NCBI GenBank assembly: GCA_039033855.1
Contig: JBCCBV010000014.1
Coordinates: 24,697 to 88,696, forward strand
Reading direction: 5' to 3'
Length of the DNA stretch: 64,000 nt
Origin: JBCCBV01 sp039033855
Lineage (GTDB): Bacteria > Planctomycetota > Phycisphaerae > Phycisphaerales > Phycisphaeraceae
Both the position numbers and the translations under genes were made by a program. Every line of letters begins with the position of its first letter. Positions within the stretch are counted from its first letter, which is position 1. Below, one piece after another: positions 46,761-55,854 of the stretch. The notes under the pieces are model-generated. The model was given only the letters and a program-made list of their open reading frames with translations, was not told the DNA's origin and did not search any database.

Positions 46761-49157
46761 TTACATCAGGCTGACCGGATCGACGTCGATGGCCGTGCCC
46801 GCGTCGCTGACCAGCTTCACCCGGCCGCGCAGGTCGGCCAGCAGCGCCTGCAACCGCGCCGCGGCTTCGGGCCCGCCGGCCGCCAGCAGCCGCACCTCGA
46901 ACCGGAAGTGATCCGACACCCGACCCAACACGCAAGGCGCCGGGCCCGCAACCTCGACCGACAACCCCCGCTGCGCATCGACCGCCCTGCAGACCTCGGC
47001 GATATCGGCCGCCATCGCGCTTGCCTTGTCCTCATCGACGTGACGACACACCACGCGCGCCATCCGTCCTGCGGGCGGAAGGCCCGCCCGCCGACGGCTT
47101 ACGAGCTCGCGCTCGGCGAACGCCGGGTAGTCCTGCGCCGCCGCCAACCCCACCGTCGGGTCTTGGGGGTGATAGGTCTGCACCACCGCCACGCCGGCCG
47201 TGTGCCCGCGCCCCGCCCGGCCGACCACCTGGGCGATCAGCTGAAACGTCCGCTCCGCCGAGCGGAAGTCCGGCACCTGCAACGCCGTATCGGCGCTAAT
47301 CACCCCCACCACCGACACGCCCGGATAATCCAGGCCTTTGGCGATCATCTGCGTGCCGAGCAAGATACGCGCCTCGCCCCGGCCGAACGCGTCGAGCGTT
47401 CGGCGGTAGTCCTCGGCCCGGCGCATCGTGTCGGCATCCATCCGCAGCGTCGCCACGCCGGGAAACTTGGTCTCCAGCTCCTGCTCGACCCGCTGCACGC
47501 CTTCGCCCAACAGCACGGGACGACGGCTGCACAACGGGCAGAGCGCGGGCACCAGTCGACGCGCATCGCAATGGTGACACCGGGCGGTGCCACCGGAGGG
47601 CACCTTGCGGTCGCGGTGAAACACCATGGCCGCGTCGCAGTGGTCGCAGCGGAGCTGCCAACCGCACGCGTGGCTCGGGCAGGCGAGGTAGCTGGCAAAG
47701 CCCCGGCGGTTCAACAACAGCACGGCCTGTTTGTCCGCGGCGAACGCCTCGCGCAACCGACGCTCCAATCGACGGCTGACCATGTGCACGCCCCGACGCT
47801 CCCGTCGTTCCTGAGCCAGGTCCACCAGCTCGACCTTGGGCAGCTTCCAACCCGACGGCCGTTCGGGAAGCGTGTGCAACGTCGACCGATCGGTCTGACT
47901 GCGGGCCCAGCTCTCGAGCGAAGGCGTGGCGCTGCCGAGCACGATCGGGACCCCCAGCCGTTGCGCCCGGCGGATCGCCACGTCGCGCCCGTGGTACCGC
48001 GGCGCCTGGTCCTGCTTGTACGACCCGTCGTGTTCTTCATCGACCACGATCAACCGCAGGTCGGGCAGCGGGGCGAACACCGCTGAGCGCGCGCCGATCA
48101 CGATTTCGACTTCGCCCGCGTGAATCCGCCGCCACTCCGCGTGCCGCTGCGCCGCGCTGAGCCCCGAGTGCAGCACCGCGACGCGGTCGAACCGGCCGAC
48201 GAACCGCGCCACCGTCTGCGGGGTCAGCGCAATCTCGGGCACCAACACCAGCGCCCCTCCGGAAGGGTGCTCGGCTCCATCCAAGCGACCGTCGCTTGAT
48301 CCGCCATCCGCTCTGCACGAGAGCGCGTGTTCGATGAGCCGCAGGTAGACCTCGGTCTTGCCGCTGCCGGTCACGCCGTGGAGCAGGTGCACGCCGAAAC
48401 CCTGCGCGTCGTCCCCGGTCATACGCTCGATCGCCTGGCGTTGCCCGGGGGTCAATTTGTCGACGGGGATCGCCGGCTGCCGCTCGGCCTGCGCCGCGGC
48501 GTCGGTCACCAGCCGCGAGCGCACCGTCGGGCGATCCTCGGCCTGCAACACCCCGTTGTCGATCAGCTTCTGCGCCGGACCCGCCGTCTTGACGCCCGCG
48601 CGGTCCAGCAACACCGCCAACTCGACCCAGTCGCCTGAGCCGGCCGCTTCGATGAGCTTCTGCTGCTGAGCCGATCGCCGGGGTAATGAGCCGGAATCGT
48701 CAGCCTCTCGCGCTGCGGCCAGCCGCACCCACCGGCGTAACGTCCCCCCCGTGCCCTGCTTGACCGCCGCGGGCAGCATCGCGGAGATCGCCACCCCCAG
48801 CGGGCACGCGTAATACCGGGCCAGCCACCGGCCGAGCTCAACGAGCTCCTCCGGCAACCCCGGGCCCGGTTCGACCCGCAACACCGCTTTGAGCCGCTTG
48901 GGAGCCGGGCCTTCACAACCACGGGCCACCACCACGCCGCGCGTCGGCTTGTCCTTTCGACCCAGCGGCACCTGCACCCGCACGCCCACCGCCAGCCGTT
49001 GGCCGGGCGGTTCGAGATACGACAGCCCGTCCACCAGGTCGACCCCGCGCTCCACCGCCACCTGCACGACGTCGTCGCGCGGCGGGCCGGTCTCCACAGC
49101 GGCCGCAGAGCGCTTGCCAATGTATTGCGGGTCGGGTTGGCCGAACAAGCCGGTCAT
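46761..49157 (-). CDS. priA: Primosomal replication-restart helicase PriA
   Basis: Protein of 798 residues, 3'-5' helicase that reloads the replisome at stalled forks. An N-terminal DNA-binding domain (about residues 30-140) is followed by Walker A LLHGVTGSGKTEVYL (about 261), the DEEH box VVDEEHDGSYKQ (about 370), GSATPSLES, zinc-binding cysteines (CGWQLRCDHCD, CHHCDARRLVPALCPLC), GTQMIAKGLDYP and QVVGRAGRG. Complete. Divergent from mutS. Confidence 0.96.
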   Translation of the reverse strand: MTGLFGQPDPQYIGKRSAAAVETGPPRDDVVQVAVERGVDLVDGLSYLEPPGQRLAVGVRVQVPLGRKDKPTRGVVVARGCEGPAPKRLKAVLRVEPGPGLPEELVELGRWLARYYACPLGVAISAMLPAAVKQGTGGTLRRWVRLAAAREADDSGSLPRRSAQQQKLIEAAGSGDWVELAVLLDRAGVKTAGPAQKLIDNGVLQAEDRPTVRSRLVTDAAAQAERQPAIPVDKLTPGQRQAIERMTGDDAQGFGVHLLHGVTGSGKTEVYLRLIEHALSCRADGGSSDGRLDGAEHPSGGALVLVPEIALTPQTVARFVGRFDRVAVLHSGLSAAQRHAEWRRIHAGEVEIVIGARSAVFAPLPDLRLIVVDEEHDGSYKQDQAPRYHGRDVAIRRAQRLGVPIVLGSATPSLESWARSQTDRSTLHTLPERPSGWKLPKVELVDLAQERRERRGVHMVSRRLERRLREAFAADKQAVLLLNRRGFASYLACPSHACGWQLRCDHCDAAMVFHRDRKVPSGGTARCHHCDARRLVPALCPLCSRRPVLLGEGVQRVEQELETKFPGVATLRMDADTMRRAEDYRRTLDAFGRGEARILLGTQMIAKGLDYPGVSVVGVISADTALQVPDFRSAERTFQLIAQVVGRAGRGHTAGVAVVQTYHPQDPTVGLAAAQDYPAFAERELVSRRRAGLPPAGRMARVVCRHVDEDKASAMAADIAEVCRAVDAQRGLSVEVAGPAPCVLGRVSDHFRFEVRLLAAGGPEAAARLQALLADLRGRVKLVSDAGTAIDVDPVSLM

Positions 49158-49191
49158 CGGGCCATGATCGCCCGGATGGCGACGCGGCGCC

Positions 49192-51969
49192 TTGCACTAC
49201 GCTGAGCTCGTGGCGAAATCCAAGGGCCCCAACCTCGACACCCCGGCGATGCGTCAATACCGACGCTTCAAAGACCAGCACCCCGGGTGCGTGCTGTTCT
49301 TCCGCATGGGCGACTTCTACGAGATGTTCCTCGAAGACGCCGTGCTGGCCCACGAAACCCTGGGCGTCACGCTCACCCAGCGGACCGAGGGCGTGCCCAT
49401 GGCCGGGGTGCCGTTCCACAGCGTCGAGCCCTACCTCAAACGCATGATCGAGGCCGGCCACCGCGTGGCGGTCTGCGAGCAGGTCGAAGACGCCGCCCAG
49501 GCCAAGGGCGTGGTCAAACGCGACGTCACCCGCGTGCTCACGCCCGGCACGCTGACCGACGAAACCCTCCTCGACGCCGGCGCCGACAACCCGCTGGCCG
49601 CGGTCGCCTTCCTCGGCCCCGGGGACGCGCCCGACGGCCCCGCCGCGCTCGCCTGGTGCGAGGTCTCGGCCGGCGAGTTCCGCGCCGCCGCGTTCGACCA
49701 CCTGTCCGACCTGGCCGCCGAGCTGGCCCGCATCGGCCCGACCGAGCTGCTGGTCGCCGAAACCGCCACCGGCGAAGCGCCGCCCCGCGCCCTGGAACTG
49801 GCCGGGTCCCTCGGCGTGTCGATCACCCCCAGGCCGGCCGGGGTGTTCACCCAGACCGCGGCGCACCAAGCGCTCTGTCGGCAGTTCTCGGTGGCGCACC
49901 TGGGCGGGTTCGGGTTCGACGACCACGACCCCGCGCTCGGGCCCGCCGGCGCGGTGCTCGATTACCTCCGCCAAACCCAGCGCACGCCCACCGGCCAACC
50001 GACGCCCAACCTGCGGTCGATCCTCCCGTTTAATCGAGAGGATCACCTGGTGATCGACCCGGCCACGCTGGCGTCGCTCGAAGTGGTCCGCACCCTCCGC
50101 ACCGGCGAGCAGGGCCAGGCGCTCGTCGGCGCCCTGCAAGGCGCACGCACCCCGATGGGCAAACGCCTGCTCCGCCGATGGCTGGCGTACCCCAGCCGCG
50201 ACCTGTCGGTCATCCGCAGCCGCCACGACGCCGTGCAAGCGATGGTCGACGACGACCTGTTCGCCCGCGACCTCCGCGAGGCGCTCAGCCCGGTACAAGA
50301 CGTGCCGCGCATCGTCAGCCGGCTGGGCGTCGGCCGGGCGACCCCGAGAGACCTGGTCGCCCTGGCCCACTCGGCCTCGGCCATCGCCCCGCTGCTCGAA
50401 GCGCTCGCCGAGCGCCCCAGCGTCGCGCCTTATTACGCCAGGCTCGAAGACGTGGCCGCCCCGCTGCTCGCGCTCGCCGAGCACCTGCACCACGCCTGCG
50501 TCGAAGAGCCCCCCGCCCACCTGCGCAACGGCGGGCTGATCCGCGACGGCCACGACGCCGAGCTCGACCGCCTGCGCCACCTCGGCCGCGACGCCGACGC
50601 CTGGCTGGCCCAGTACCAGGCCGACCTTTCGCAGCAGCACAACATCCCGAACGTCAAAGTCGGGTTCAACAAGGTCTTCGGCTACTACATCGAGCTGTCG
50701 GCCGCCCAGCGCAGCAAGGCCCCGCCCGAGTGGAAGCGCAAGCAGACCCTCAAGAACGCCGAGCGGTACATCACCCCCGAGCTCAAAGCGTTCGAAGACA
50801 AGGCCCTGACCGCCGAGTCGCAAGCCCTGGCCCGCGAGCAGGAACTCTTCGCCCAATTGTGCGAGCGCGCCGCAAAGCACGCCGGCCCGTTGTCCGACTA
50901 CGCCGACGCCACGGCCGAGCTGGACGTGCTCCGCGGCTTCGCCGACCTGGCCCGCAAGCGCGGGTATTGCCGGCCGGAGATGGTCGAACACCCCGCGCTC
51001 CGGCTCACCGGCGCCCGCCACCCCGTCCTCGACCAGACGCTGGCCGACCGGTTTGTGCCCAACGACGTGGCCCTGCGAGGCCGCCTCCGCAGTCCTGATT
51101 CTCAAAACAACAAGAACCTAAACACGGCCGAGTCGACGCCCTCGCTCGCCCTCATCACCGGGCCCAACATGGCCGGCAAGAGCACCTACATCCGCACCGC
51201 GGCGCTCTGCGTTCTGCTGGCTCATGCCGGATGCTTCGTGCCCGCCGACGAAGCCGTGGTCGGGTTGACCGATCGCATCTTTACCCGGGTCGGCTCGGCC
51301 GACGAGCTGCACACCGGCCGGTCGACCTTCATGGTCGAGATGACCGAAACCGCCGCCATCTGCCACCACGCCACGCCGCACAGCCTGGTGGTGCTCGACG
51401 AGATCGGCCGGGGCACCTCCACGCTCGACGGGCTTTCGCTCGCCTGGGCCGTGGCCGAACACCTGGCCGAGCGCGGGCCCCGCGCGCTGTTCGCCACGCA
51501 CTACCACGAGCTGACCCGCCTCGACCAGACCCGCCCCACCGTCGCCAACCTGCACGTGACCGCACGCGAGTGGGACGGCCGGGTCGTGTTCCTCCACAAG
51601 GTCGAGCCCGGCGGCGCCGACCGGTCCTACGGCATCCAGGTGGCCAAGCTCGCCGGCCTGCCCGACAGCGTCGTCGCACGCGCCACCGACCTGCTCGGCG
51701 AACTGTCCGTTCAACAACGCGGCGCCCCCGCCCCCGGAAGCTCCCCCGGAACAGGTGCAGGAAACGGACCTCCGGAATCGACCGAAGGCCCCGACGCTAC
51801 GCCCCGCGAACCGGTGCCGCACATGCCGTTGTTCGCCCAGGCGCCCGAGCACCCGGTGGTAGACACGCTGCGCACCACCGTCATCGAAACCCTCAGCCCG
51901 CTCGGCGCCTTCGACCTGTTGCGCAAGCTCAAGCAAGAACTGGCAGACGGCGCCGACGCTGCGGACTAG
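49192..51969 (+). CDS. mutS: DNA mismatch repair protein MutS
   Basis: Protein of up to 925 residues. The mismatch-binding domain has the Phe-x-Glu motif (LFFRMGDFYEMFLEDAV). Connector, lever and clamp domains follow, then the ATPase: Walker A ITGPNMAGKSTYIRT (about 658), STFMVEMTE, Walker B LVVLDEIGRGTSTLDG, and LFATHYHEL. TTG 49192 is the longest start; GTG 49210 is at least as likely from the family N-terminus. The C-terminus has a Gly/Pro-rich linker (about 845-880) before the dimerisation helices. Confidence 0.96.
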   Translation: MHYAELVAKSKGPNLDTPAMRQYRRFKDQHPGCVLFFRMGDFYEMFLEDAVLAHETLGVTLTQRTEGVPMAGVPFHSVEPYLKRMIEAGHRVAVCEQVEDAAQAKGVVKRDVTRVLTPGTLTDETLLDAGADNPLAAVAFLGPGDAPDGPAALAWCEVSAGEFRAAAFDHLSDLAAELARIGPTELLVAETATGEAPPRALELAGSLGVSITPRPAGVFTQTAAHQALCRQFSVAHLGGFGFDDHDPALGPAGAVLDYLRQTQRTPTGQPTPNLRSILPFNREDHLVIDPATLASLEVVRTLRTGEQGQALVGALQGARTPMGKRLLRRWLAYPSRDLSVIRSRHDAVQAMVDDDLFARDLREALSPVQDVPRIVSRLGVGRATPRDLVALAHSASAIAPLLEALAERPSVAPYYARLEDVAAPLLALAEHLHHACVEEPPAHLRNGGLIRDGHDAELDRLRHLGRDADAWLAQYQADLSQQHNIPNVKVGFNKVFGYYIELSAAQRSKAPPEWKRKQTLKNAERYITPELKAFEDKALTAESQALAREQELFAQLCERAAKHAGPLSDYADATAELDVLRGFADLARKRGYCRPEMVEHPALRLTGARHPVLDQTLADRFVPNDVALRGRLRSPDSQNNKNLNTAESTPSLALITGPNMAGKSTYIRTAALCVLLAHAGCFVPADEAVVGLTDRIFTRVGSADELHTGRSTFMVEMTETAAICHHATPHSLVVLDEIGRGTSTLDGLSLAWAVAEHLAERGPRALFATHYHELTRLDQTRPTVANLHVTAREWDGRVVFLHKVEPGGADRSYGIQVAKLAGLPDSVVARATDLLGELSVQQRGAPAPGSSPGTGAGNGPPESTEGPDATPREPVPHMPLFAQAPEHPVVDTLRTTVIETLSPLGAFDLLRKLKQELADGADAAD

Positions 51970-52033
51970 CGACCCGACATCACGCGCTCCGCCCAAGGCG
52001 TGGCTGTTATGACGAACCGCGTATTCTTTTGGG

Positions 52034-52774
52034 ATGACCAAGCGACCCGGCCGGCTGCTCGAAACCATCCGCACCCTGGCGCTCGGTGCCTGGCTCGGGC
52101 TGTTTGTATGCCTGGGCGTCACCGCCGCCGCGGCGTTCGGCATGCTGCGCAGCGTCGAAGGGCTGTCGGTCAACGACGATGCGCTGGCCCAGGGCGCCGA
52201 GGGCGCCAGCCGGACCACCTTCAACCTCGACACCGAACTGAACAACGATATCAGCGCCGACCTGGCCGCCAACTGGATTGCCGGCGGCGTGGTCAGCCGT
52301 ACGATTGAGGTCGTGCTGGCCGTGCAACTCGGTCTGGGCACGCTGGCGCTGGGGATGATGGTCTTCGAGTCGACGCCCAAGTTCGCGCGGATGCTGCGGT
52401 GCATGCCGGGGTCGCCCGCGAATGTGGCGCGCATCGCGCTGGTGGCCGTGGCCCTGGGGTTGACTGGCTACCTCAAGCTCGGGTTGCTGCCGGCGATGAA
52501 CGAGCTGCGCCCGCAGGCCTATAGCATCCGCCCCGACCTGCCGGACAAGGGCGCCGCGCTGCGCGCCGCGGCGCTCGCCGAGTTCGACCCGATGCACCGC
52601 CGTAGCAACCAGCTGTTTTCCATCGCCGCGGCGTGCATCGTGCTCGGGGCCATCGCCACGCCCTATGCCTTCGCCCCGCCCCCCGGAGGCACGCCCGCCC
52701 CCGGAAGCACGCCCGCCCCGATCGCCCGCGACCCCGGCTCCGAAGCCTTCAGCCGGCCCGAGGGCTCGGCGTGA
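52034..52774 (+). CDS. DUF4149/TMEM205-like membrane protein
   Basis: Protein of 246 residues with four predicted transmembrane helices (about residues 12-35, 85-112, 132-155 and 190-212). The layout, an AGGVVSRTIEVV segment after an extended loop and FDPMHRRSNQLFSI before the last helix, resembles DUF4149/TMEM205-like proteins. The function of that family is unknown. The C-terminus is a Pro/Gly-rich tail. Its stop overlaps the GTG start of nth (GTGA). Confidence 0.6.
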   Translation: MTKRPGRLLETIRTLALGAWLGLFVCLGVTAAAAFGMLRSVEGLSVNDDALAQGAEGASRTTFNLDTELNNDISADLAANWIAGGVVSRTIEVVLAVQLGLGTLALGMMVFESTPKFARMLRCMPGSPANVARIALVAVALGLTGYLKLGLLPAMNELRPQAYSIRPDLPDKGAALRAAALAEFDPMHRRSNQLFSIAAACIVLGAIATPYAFAPPPGGTPAPGSTPAPIARDPGSEAFSRPEGSA

Positions 52775-53475
52775 CGCCGCCCGCCAAGCCCCGCGCAAGC
52801 AAGAAGCCGGCCCGCATCGACAAGGCGCCCGAGCCCGAGCGCAGACGGGCCATGCGCATCTTCAAGAAGCTGCACGAGCGCTACCCCGACGCCCACTGTG
52901 CGCTCGACCACCGCAACGCGTTCGAGTTGCTGGCGGCCACGATCCTTTCGGCCCAGTGCACCGACGTGCGGGTCAACAAGGTCACGCCGGCGTTGTTCAA
53001 AGCGTGCCCCGACCCCGAATCGATGAGCCGGGCCAACACCGCCGACCTCGAAGAACTCGTGCGCACCACGGGCTTCTTCCGCAACAAGGCCAAGAACCTG
53101 CGCGGCATGGCCATCGGTTTGGTCGAAGACTACGACGGCCAGGTCCCGCAGACGATGGACGACTTGCTCACGCTGCCGGGCGTCGCGCGTAAGACCGCCA
53201 ACGTGGTGCTGGGCAACGCGTTCGGCATCAACGAAGGCATGGTGGTCGATACGCACATCGGCCGGCTGTCGAGCCGGTTCGGGTTTACCGACGCCGACCC
53301 CAAGAACGCAGTGCGCATCGAGCGCGACCTGATGGGCTTGTTCCCGCGCCCGAAGTGGACGCTGCTGGCCCACCTGCTGATCGACCACGGCCGGGCCGTG
53401 TGCAAAGCCACCGGCGCCAAGTGCCATCAAGACCCGCTGTGCAAGGCGTATTGCTCGAACGCAAAGAAGAACTAA
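52771..53475 (+). CDS. nth: Endonuclease III (DNA glycosylase/AP lyase)
   Basis: Protein of 234 residues, base-excision repair of oxidised pyrimidines. The helix-hairpin-helix and catalytic Lys are in LPGVARKTANVVLGNAFG (Lys about 140). The catalytic Asp is in VVDTHIGRLSSRFGF (about 159). ILSAQCTDVRVNKVT is the usual early motif. Four C-terminal cysteines for an iron-sulfur cluster are spaced C-x6-C-x5-C-x3-C, unlike the canonical C-x6-C-x2-C-x5-C. GTG 52771 overlaps the previous stop. The N-terminal ~25 residues are a basic extension. Confidence 0.94.
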   Translation: MTPPAKPRASKKPARIDKAPEPERRRAMRIFKKLHERYPDAHCALDHRNAFELLAATILSAQCTDVRVNKVTPALFKACPDPESMSRANTADLEELVRTTGFFRNKAKNLRGMAIGLVEDYDGQVPQTMDDLLTLPGVARKTANVVLGNAFGINEGMVVDTHIGRLSSRFGFTDADPKNAVRIERDLMGLFPRPKWTLLAHLLIDHGRAVCKATGAKCHQDPLCKAYCSNAKKN

Positions 53476-53694
53476 CCACAGAGGCGCAGAGTCATAGAGA
53501 GCGGACAGCGGAGAGAACAGAAGATCTCGCCACGGAGGCGCAGAGACACAGAGAAGCTATCTCAAGAACACAATCACACGCGGCTTTCGAACGACTCTTT
53601 TTTCATGGCCCATCATGGACAATGATCAGCCGGCGTGAGACCTCAAAAAGCAAACTCTGCCTCTTCTTCCCTGTGCCTCTGCGCCTCTGTGGTT
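53474..53694. repeat. Inverted-arm intergenic repeat element, copy 1 (CCACAGAGGCGCAGAG type)
   Basis: A perfect 18-base inverted repeat: AACCACAGAGGCGCAGAG at 53474-53491 and its exact complement at 53677-53694. A second direct copy of the arm (GCCACGGAGGCGCAGAGACA) starts at 53529. The left arm begins inside the nth stop codon. The 221-base unit is visibly less GC-rich than its surroundings and has no gene. The arms match the second element at 55572-55842. It looks like a small non-autonomous mobile or REP-like element and could also act as a terminator hairpin. Confidence 0.75.
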
Positions 53695-53726
53695 GATCGA
53701 TTGGGCCGCGCAGTCGTTCGATCGAC

Positions 53727-54779
53727 TCAGATCAGCCCGCAGGTCTCCGGCAGGCCGAACACCGCATTCATGTTCTGCACAGCCTGGCCGGAAGCGCCCT
53801 TGATCAGGTTGTCCATCGCGGCGAACGCCACGACCTTCGTCGACTCGCCAAACCGGGCCAGCCCGACATGCAGGTCCACAAAATTGGTCCCGCGCACGTG
53901 CTTGATGTCCGGCAGGTGATCGACCAACCGCACAAACGGCTCGTCGGCGTACGCGTCTTGATACGCCTCAACGAGGTCGGCCTCGGTGACGTCGCCATCC
54001 ACCGGGTCGAGGTAGATCGTCTCGAGGATGCCCACGTCCACCGGCAGCAGGTGCGGCACGAACAACGGCGACACGCCGTGGCCCGCCACGCGCGAGAGCG
54101 ACTGCGCGATCTCCGGCTGGTGCCGGTGCCCGCCAAGCTTGCCGTAGGCCCCGTACCCGCCGAAACGTTCGGACATCAGCAGGTGGGTCTTGGCCGACCG
54201 CCCCGCGCCGGACACGCCCGACGCGGCGTTGATGAGGATGCTCTGCGACTTCGTCAGGCTGTGCGACAAGAGCGGCGCAATCGCGAGCGCCGCAGCGGTG
54301 GGATAGCAGCCGGGGTTGGCCACCAGGGTGGCGCCGCGCAGCGGGGCGCCAGGGGCGTCGCGGAACAGCTCGGGCAGGCCGTAGACCGCCGAGAGCAGGT
54401 TGCCCGCGTCGGTGTGCGGGGTGGCATAAACGTTCTCGAAGAGTTCCGCGCTTTGCAGGCGGTAGTCGGCCGACAAGTCGATCACGCGCACGCCGGCGTC
54501 GAGCAGCGCCGGGGCGAGTGCCATCGACGCGGTGTGCGGCAACGCCAGGAAGGCGACATCCGCGGCGTCGGCGATGGCCGCGGCGTCGATCGGGCGCGTG
54601 AGCGCCCCGGCGTCGGACAGGCGACCGCCGAGCGCGGGGAACTCGTTGCGCAGGTCGATCGGCTCGGCCCGACGGCTGGCCAGGTACGTCGGCCGGGCCT
54701 CGGGATGGCGCAACAACAGGTCGATCAGGTGGAAGCCCGTGTAGCCCGTCGGTCCCACGATGGCGGCGTCAATCGGCAT
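53727..54779 (-). CDS. argC: N-acetyl-gamma-glutamyl-phosphate reductase
   Basis: Protein of 350 residues. It is the third step of arginine synthesis, NADPH-dependent. It shows AAIVGPTGYTGFHLIDLLLR at the start, VIDLSADYRL, the catalytic Cys in LVANPGCYPTAAALA (about residue 157), INAASGVSGAGRSAK, and a C-terminal domain ending NLIKGASGQAVQNMN. Complete. No other arg gene is adjacent, apart from the distant carB. Confidence 0.97.
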   Translation of the reverse strand: MPIDAAIVGPTGYTGFHLIDLLLRHPEARPTYLASRRAEPIDLRNEFPALGGRLSDAGALTRPIDAAAIADAADVAFLALPHTASMALAPALLDAGVRVIDLSADYRLQSAELFENVYATPHTDAGNLLSAVYGLPELFRDAPGAPLRGATLVANPGCYPTAAALAIAPLLSHSLTKSQSILINAASGVSGAGRSAKTHLLMSERFGGYGAYGKLGGHRHQPEIAQSLSRVAGHGVSPLFVPHLLPVDVGILETIYLDPVDGDVTEADLVEAYQDAYADEPFVRLVDHLPDIKHVRGTNFVDLHVGLARFGESTKVVAFAAMDNLIKGASGQAVQNMNAVFGLPETCGLI

Positions 54780-54943
54780 GGCCCAAGCCTAGCGATCTGG
54801 TGGCCTTCCAACGCCGTTAACGCCCCGCTGCCGAGGTTGCACCCGCCGGGTCTCCGCCCGCCAGGATGACAGCCGGGCCGCGTGAAAAAGCCTGCTGCAA
54901 GACGAAAAACGGCCTCTCGGACCCGCGCCGACGACCCCGCGTC

Positions 54944-54960
54944 CTGGCACGGGCGTTGCA
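54944..54960 (+). promoter_or_regulatory. Sigma-54 (RpoN) promoter for hsp20
   Basis: CTGGCACGGGCGTTGCA is a perfect match to the sigma-54 consensus YTGGCACG-N4-TTGCA, with GG (54946-54947) and GC (54958-54959) correctly spaced. The predicted start is near 54971, about 50 bases before the hsp20 ATG. Sigma-54 promoters need an activator; no enhancer-type inverted repeat is obvious upstream. Confidence 0.72.
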
Positions 54961-55019
54961 TCTCTGTCCCGGCGTGAACCGGGGCCAAAGAGCCCCTTCT
55001 CATCGAAAGGAGACTTGCC

Positions 55020-55433
55020 ATGCTTCCGACGCTACGACGCAGTTTCGACAACCCCTGGGACTTGTTCCGCGAGGTCGACCGGGTGTTCCGCGACGGGGTT
55101 CAGGGCGCCGTCACCTCCGGCTCGTACCCGGTGGACATCCACGAAACCGAAGACGCCTACCTGATCGAGGCGGACCTGCCCGGCGTGCAAAAAGAGCACG
55201 TCGAAGTCTCGGTCGATTCCGGCGTGCTCAGCGTGTCCGCCGAGCGCACCGCGACCGAAAACCGCGGCGAGCCGCGCGTGCAAGAACGCCGGTTCGAGCG
55301 CCTCGAACGGTCGTTCCGACTCCCCCAATCGGTGCAGGGCGACGCCATCGACGCCAAGTTGCACGAAGGCGTCTTGACCGTCCGCCTGCCCAAACGGGAA
55401 GAGGTCAAGCCCCGTCGGGTCGAGATTCAATAA
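55020..55433 (+). CDS. Hsp20/alpha-crystallin small heat-shock protein
   Basis: Protein of 137 residues. The alpha-crystallin domain covers about residues 40-130: YPVDIHETEDAYLIEADLPG, VEVSVDSGVLSVSAER, and the closing GVLTVRLPKREE with the Val-x-Leu pair. It holds unfolding proteins as oligomers. The start has a strong AAGGAG ribosome site at 55007-55012. The leader from the sigma-54 promoter can form CCCGG/CCGGG (54968-54983). A terminator follows at 55517. Confidence 0.96.
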   Translation: MLPTLRRSFDNPWDLFREVDRVFRDGVQGAVTSGSYPVDIHETEDAYLIEADLPGVQKEHVEVSVDSGVLSVSAERTATENRGEPRVQERRFERLERSFRLPQSVQGDAIDAKLHEGVLTVRLPKREEVKPRRVEIQ

Positions 55434-55516
55434 CTCGACCTGCGCGGGAACAAAGTCCCCGCCTCGTGCGTTCTACACGTGGGTCTGAGGACGCTCCGAC
55501 CCAACCCTCTTTGCGC

Positions 55517-55551
55517 AAGCCCGTGGGCATCCGCTCACGGGCTTGTTTTTT
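55517..55551 (+). terminator. Rho-independent terminator of hsp20
   Basis: A perfect 9-base stem AAGCCCGTG/CACGGGCTT with a 10-base loop, followed by G and six T residues (55546-55551). It lies about 85 bases after the hsp20 stop. It is the clearest intrinsic terminator in the window. Confidence 0.88.
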
Positions 55552-55571
55552 GCGCGACGGACCCGGAAACC

Positions 55572-55842
55572 GACCACGGAGGCTCAAAGGCACAGAGAAG
55601 AGCAGGCAGAGCCAAGCCCCCGCACCCGTATCGAAAGCCTTCACAAGTCACCATCGGCAAAACAAGAAGTTTGGCGCAAGCACCCGATAGAGGACACGAA
55701 CGAAGACTTATAGAACAAGCGGCTTGCCGGACCCGCAGTCTTCAAGACGGCCCCACGATGGCCCACACAACCCGTGTAAGCGCCACGCAACCACTGCTCT
55801 GTCGCACGCCGCTTTGCTCTGTGCCTCTGTGACTCGGTGGTG
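55572..55842. repeat. Inverted-arm intergenic repeat element, copy 2
   Basis: The left arm GACCACGGAGGCTCAAAGGC continues with ACAGAGAAGAGCAGG (55572-55606). The right arm, read on the complement, is ACCACCGAGTCACAGAGGCA followed by CAGAGCAAA (55813-55841). The arms resemble those of copy 1 (shared CCAC-GAGG and GCACAGAG words, and AGGCAGAG just inside). The 271-base unit has no gene and ends 13 bases before the feoB stop. The interior is not obviously like copy 1, so only the ends are shared. Confidence 0.62.
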
Positions 55843-55854
55843 GCCCGTAGTCGG

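Noticed and set aside
53474..53560. CRISPR-like direct repeats of CACAGAGG words
   Set aside because: The repeats are few, unevenly spaced, differ in sequence and form inverted arms. There is no array and no cas gene nearby.
54780..55019. CIRCE element upstream of hsp20
   Set aside because: No TTAGCACTC/GAGTGCTAA pair is present. The region instead shows a sigma-54 site.
54968..55020. RNA thermometer in the hsp20 leader
   Set aside because: Only short pairing (CCTT with AAGG) reaches the ribosome site, and the stronger stem CCCGG/CCGGG lies away from it. The evidence is too weak to call.
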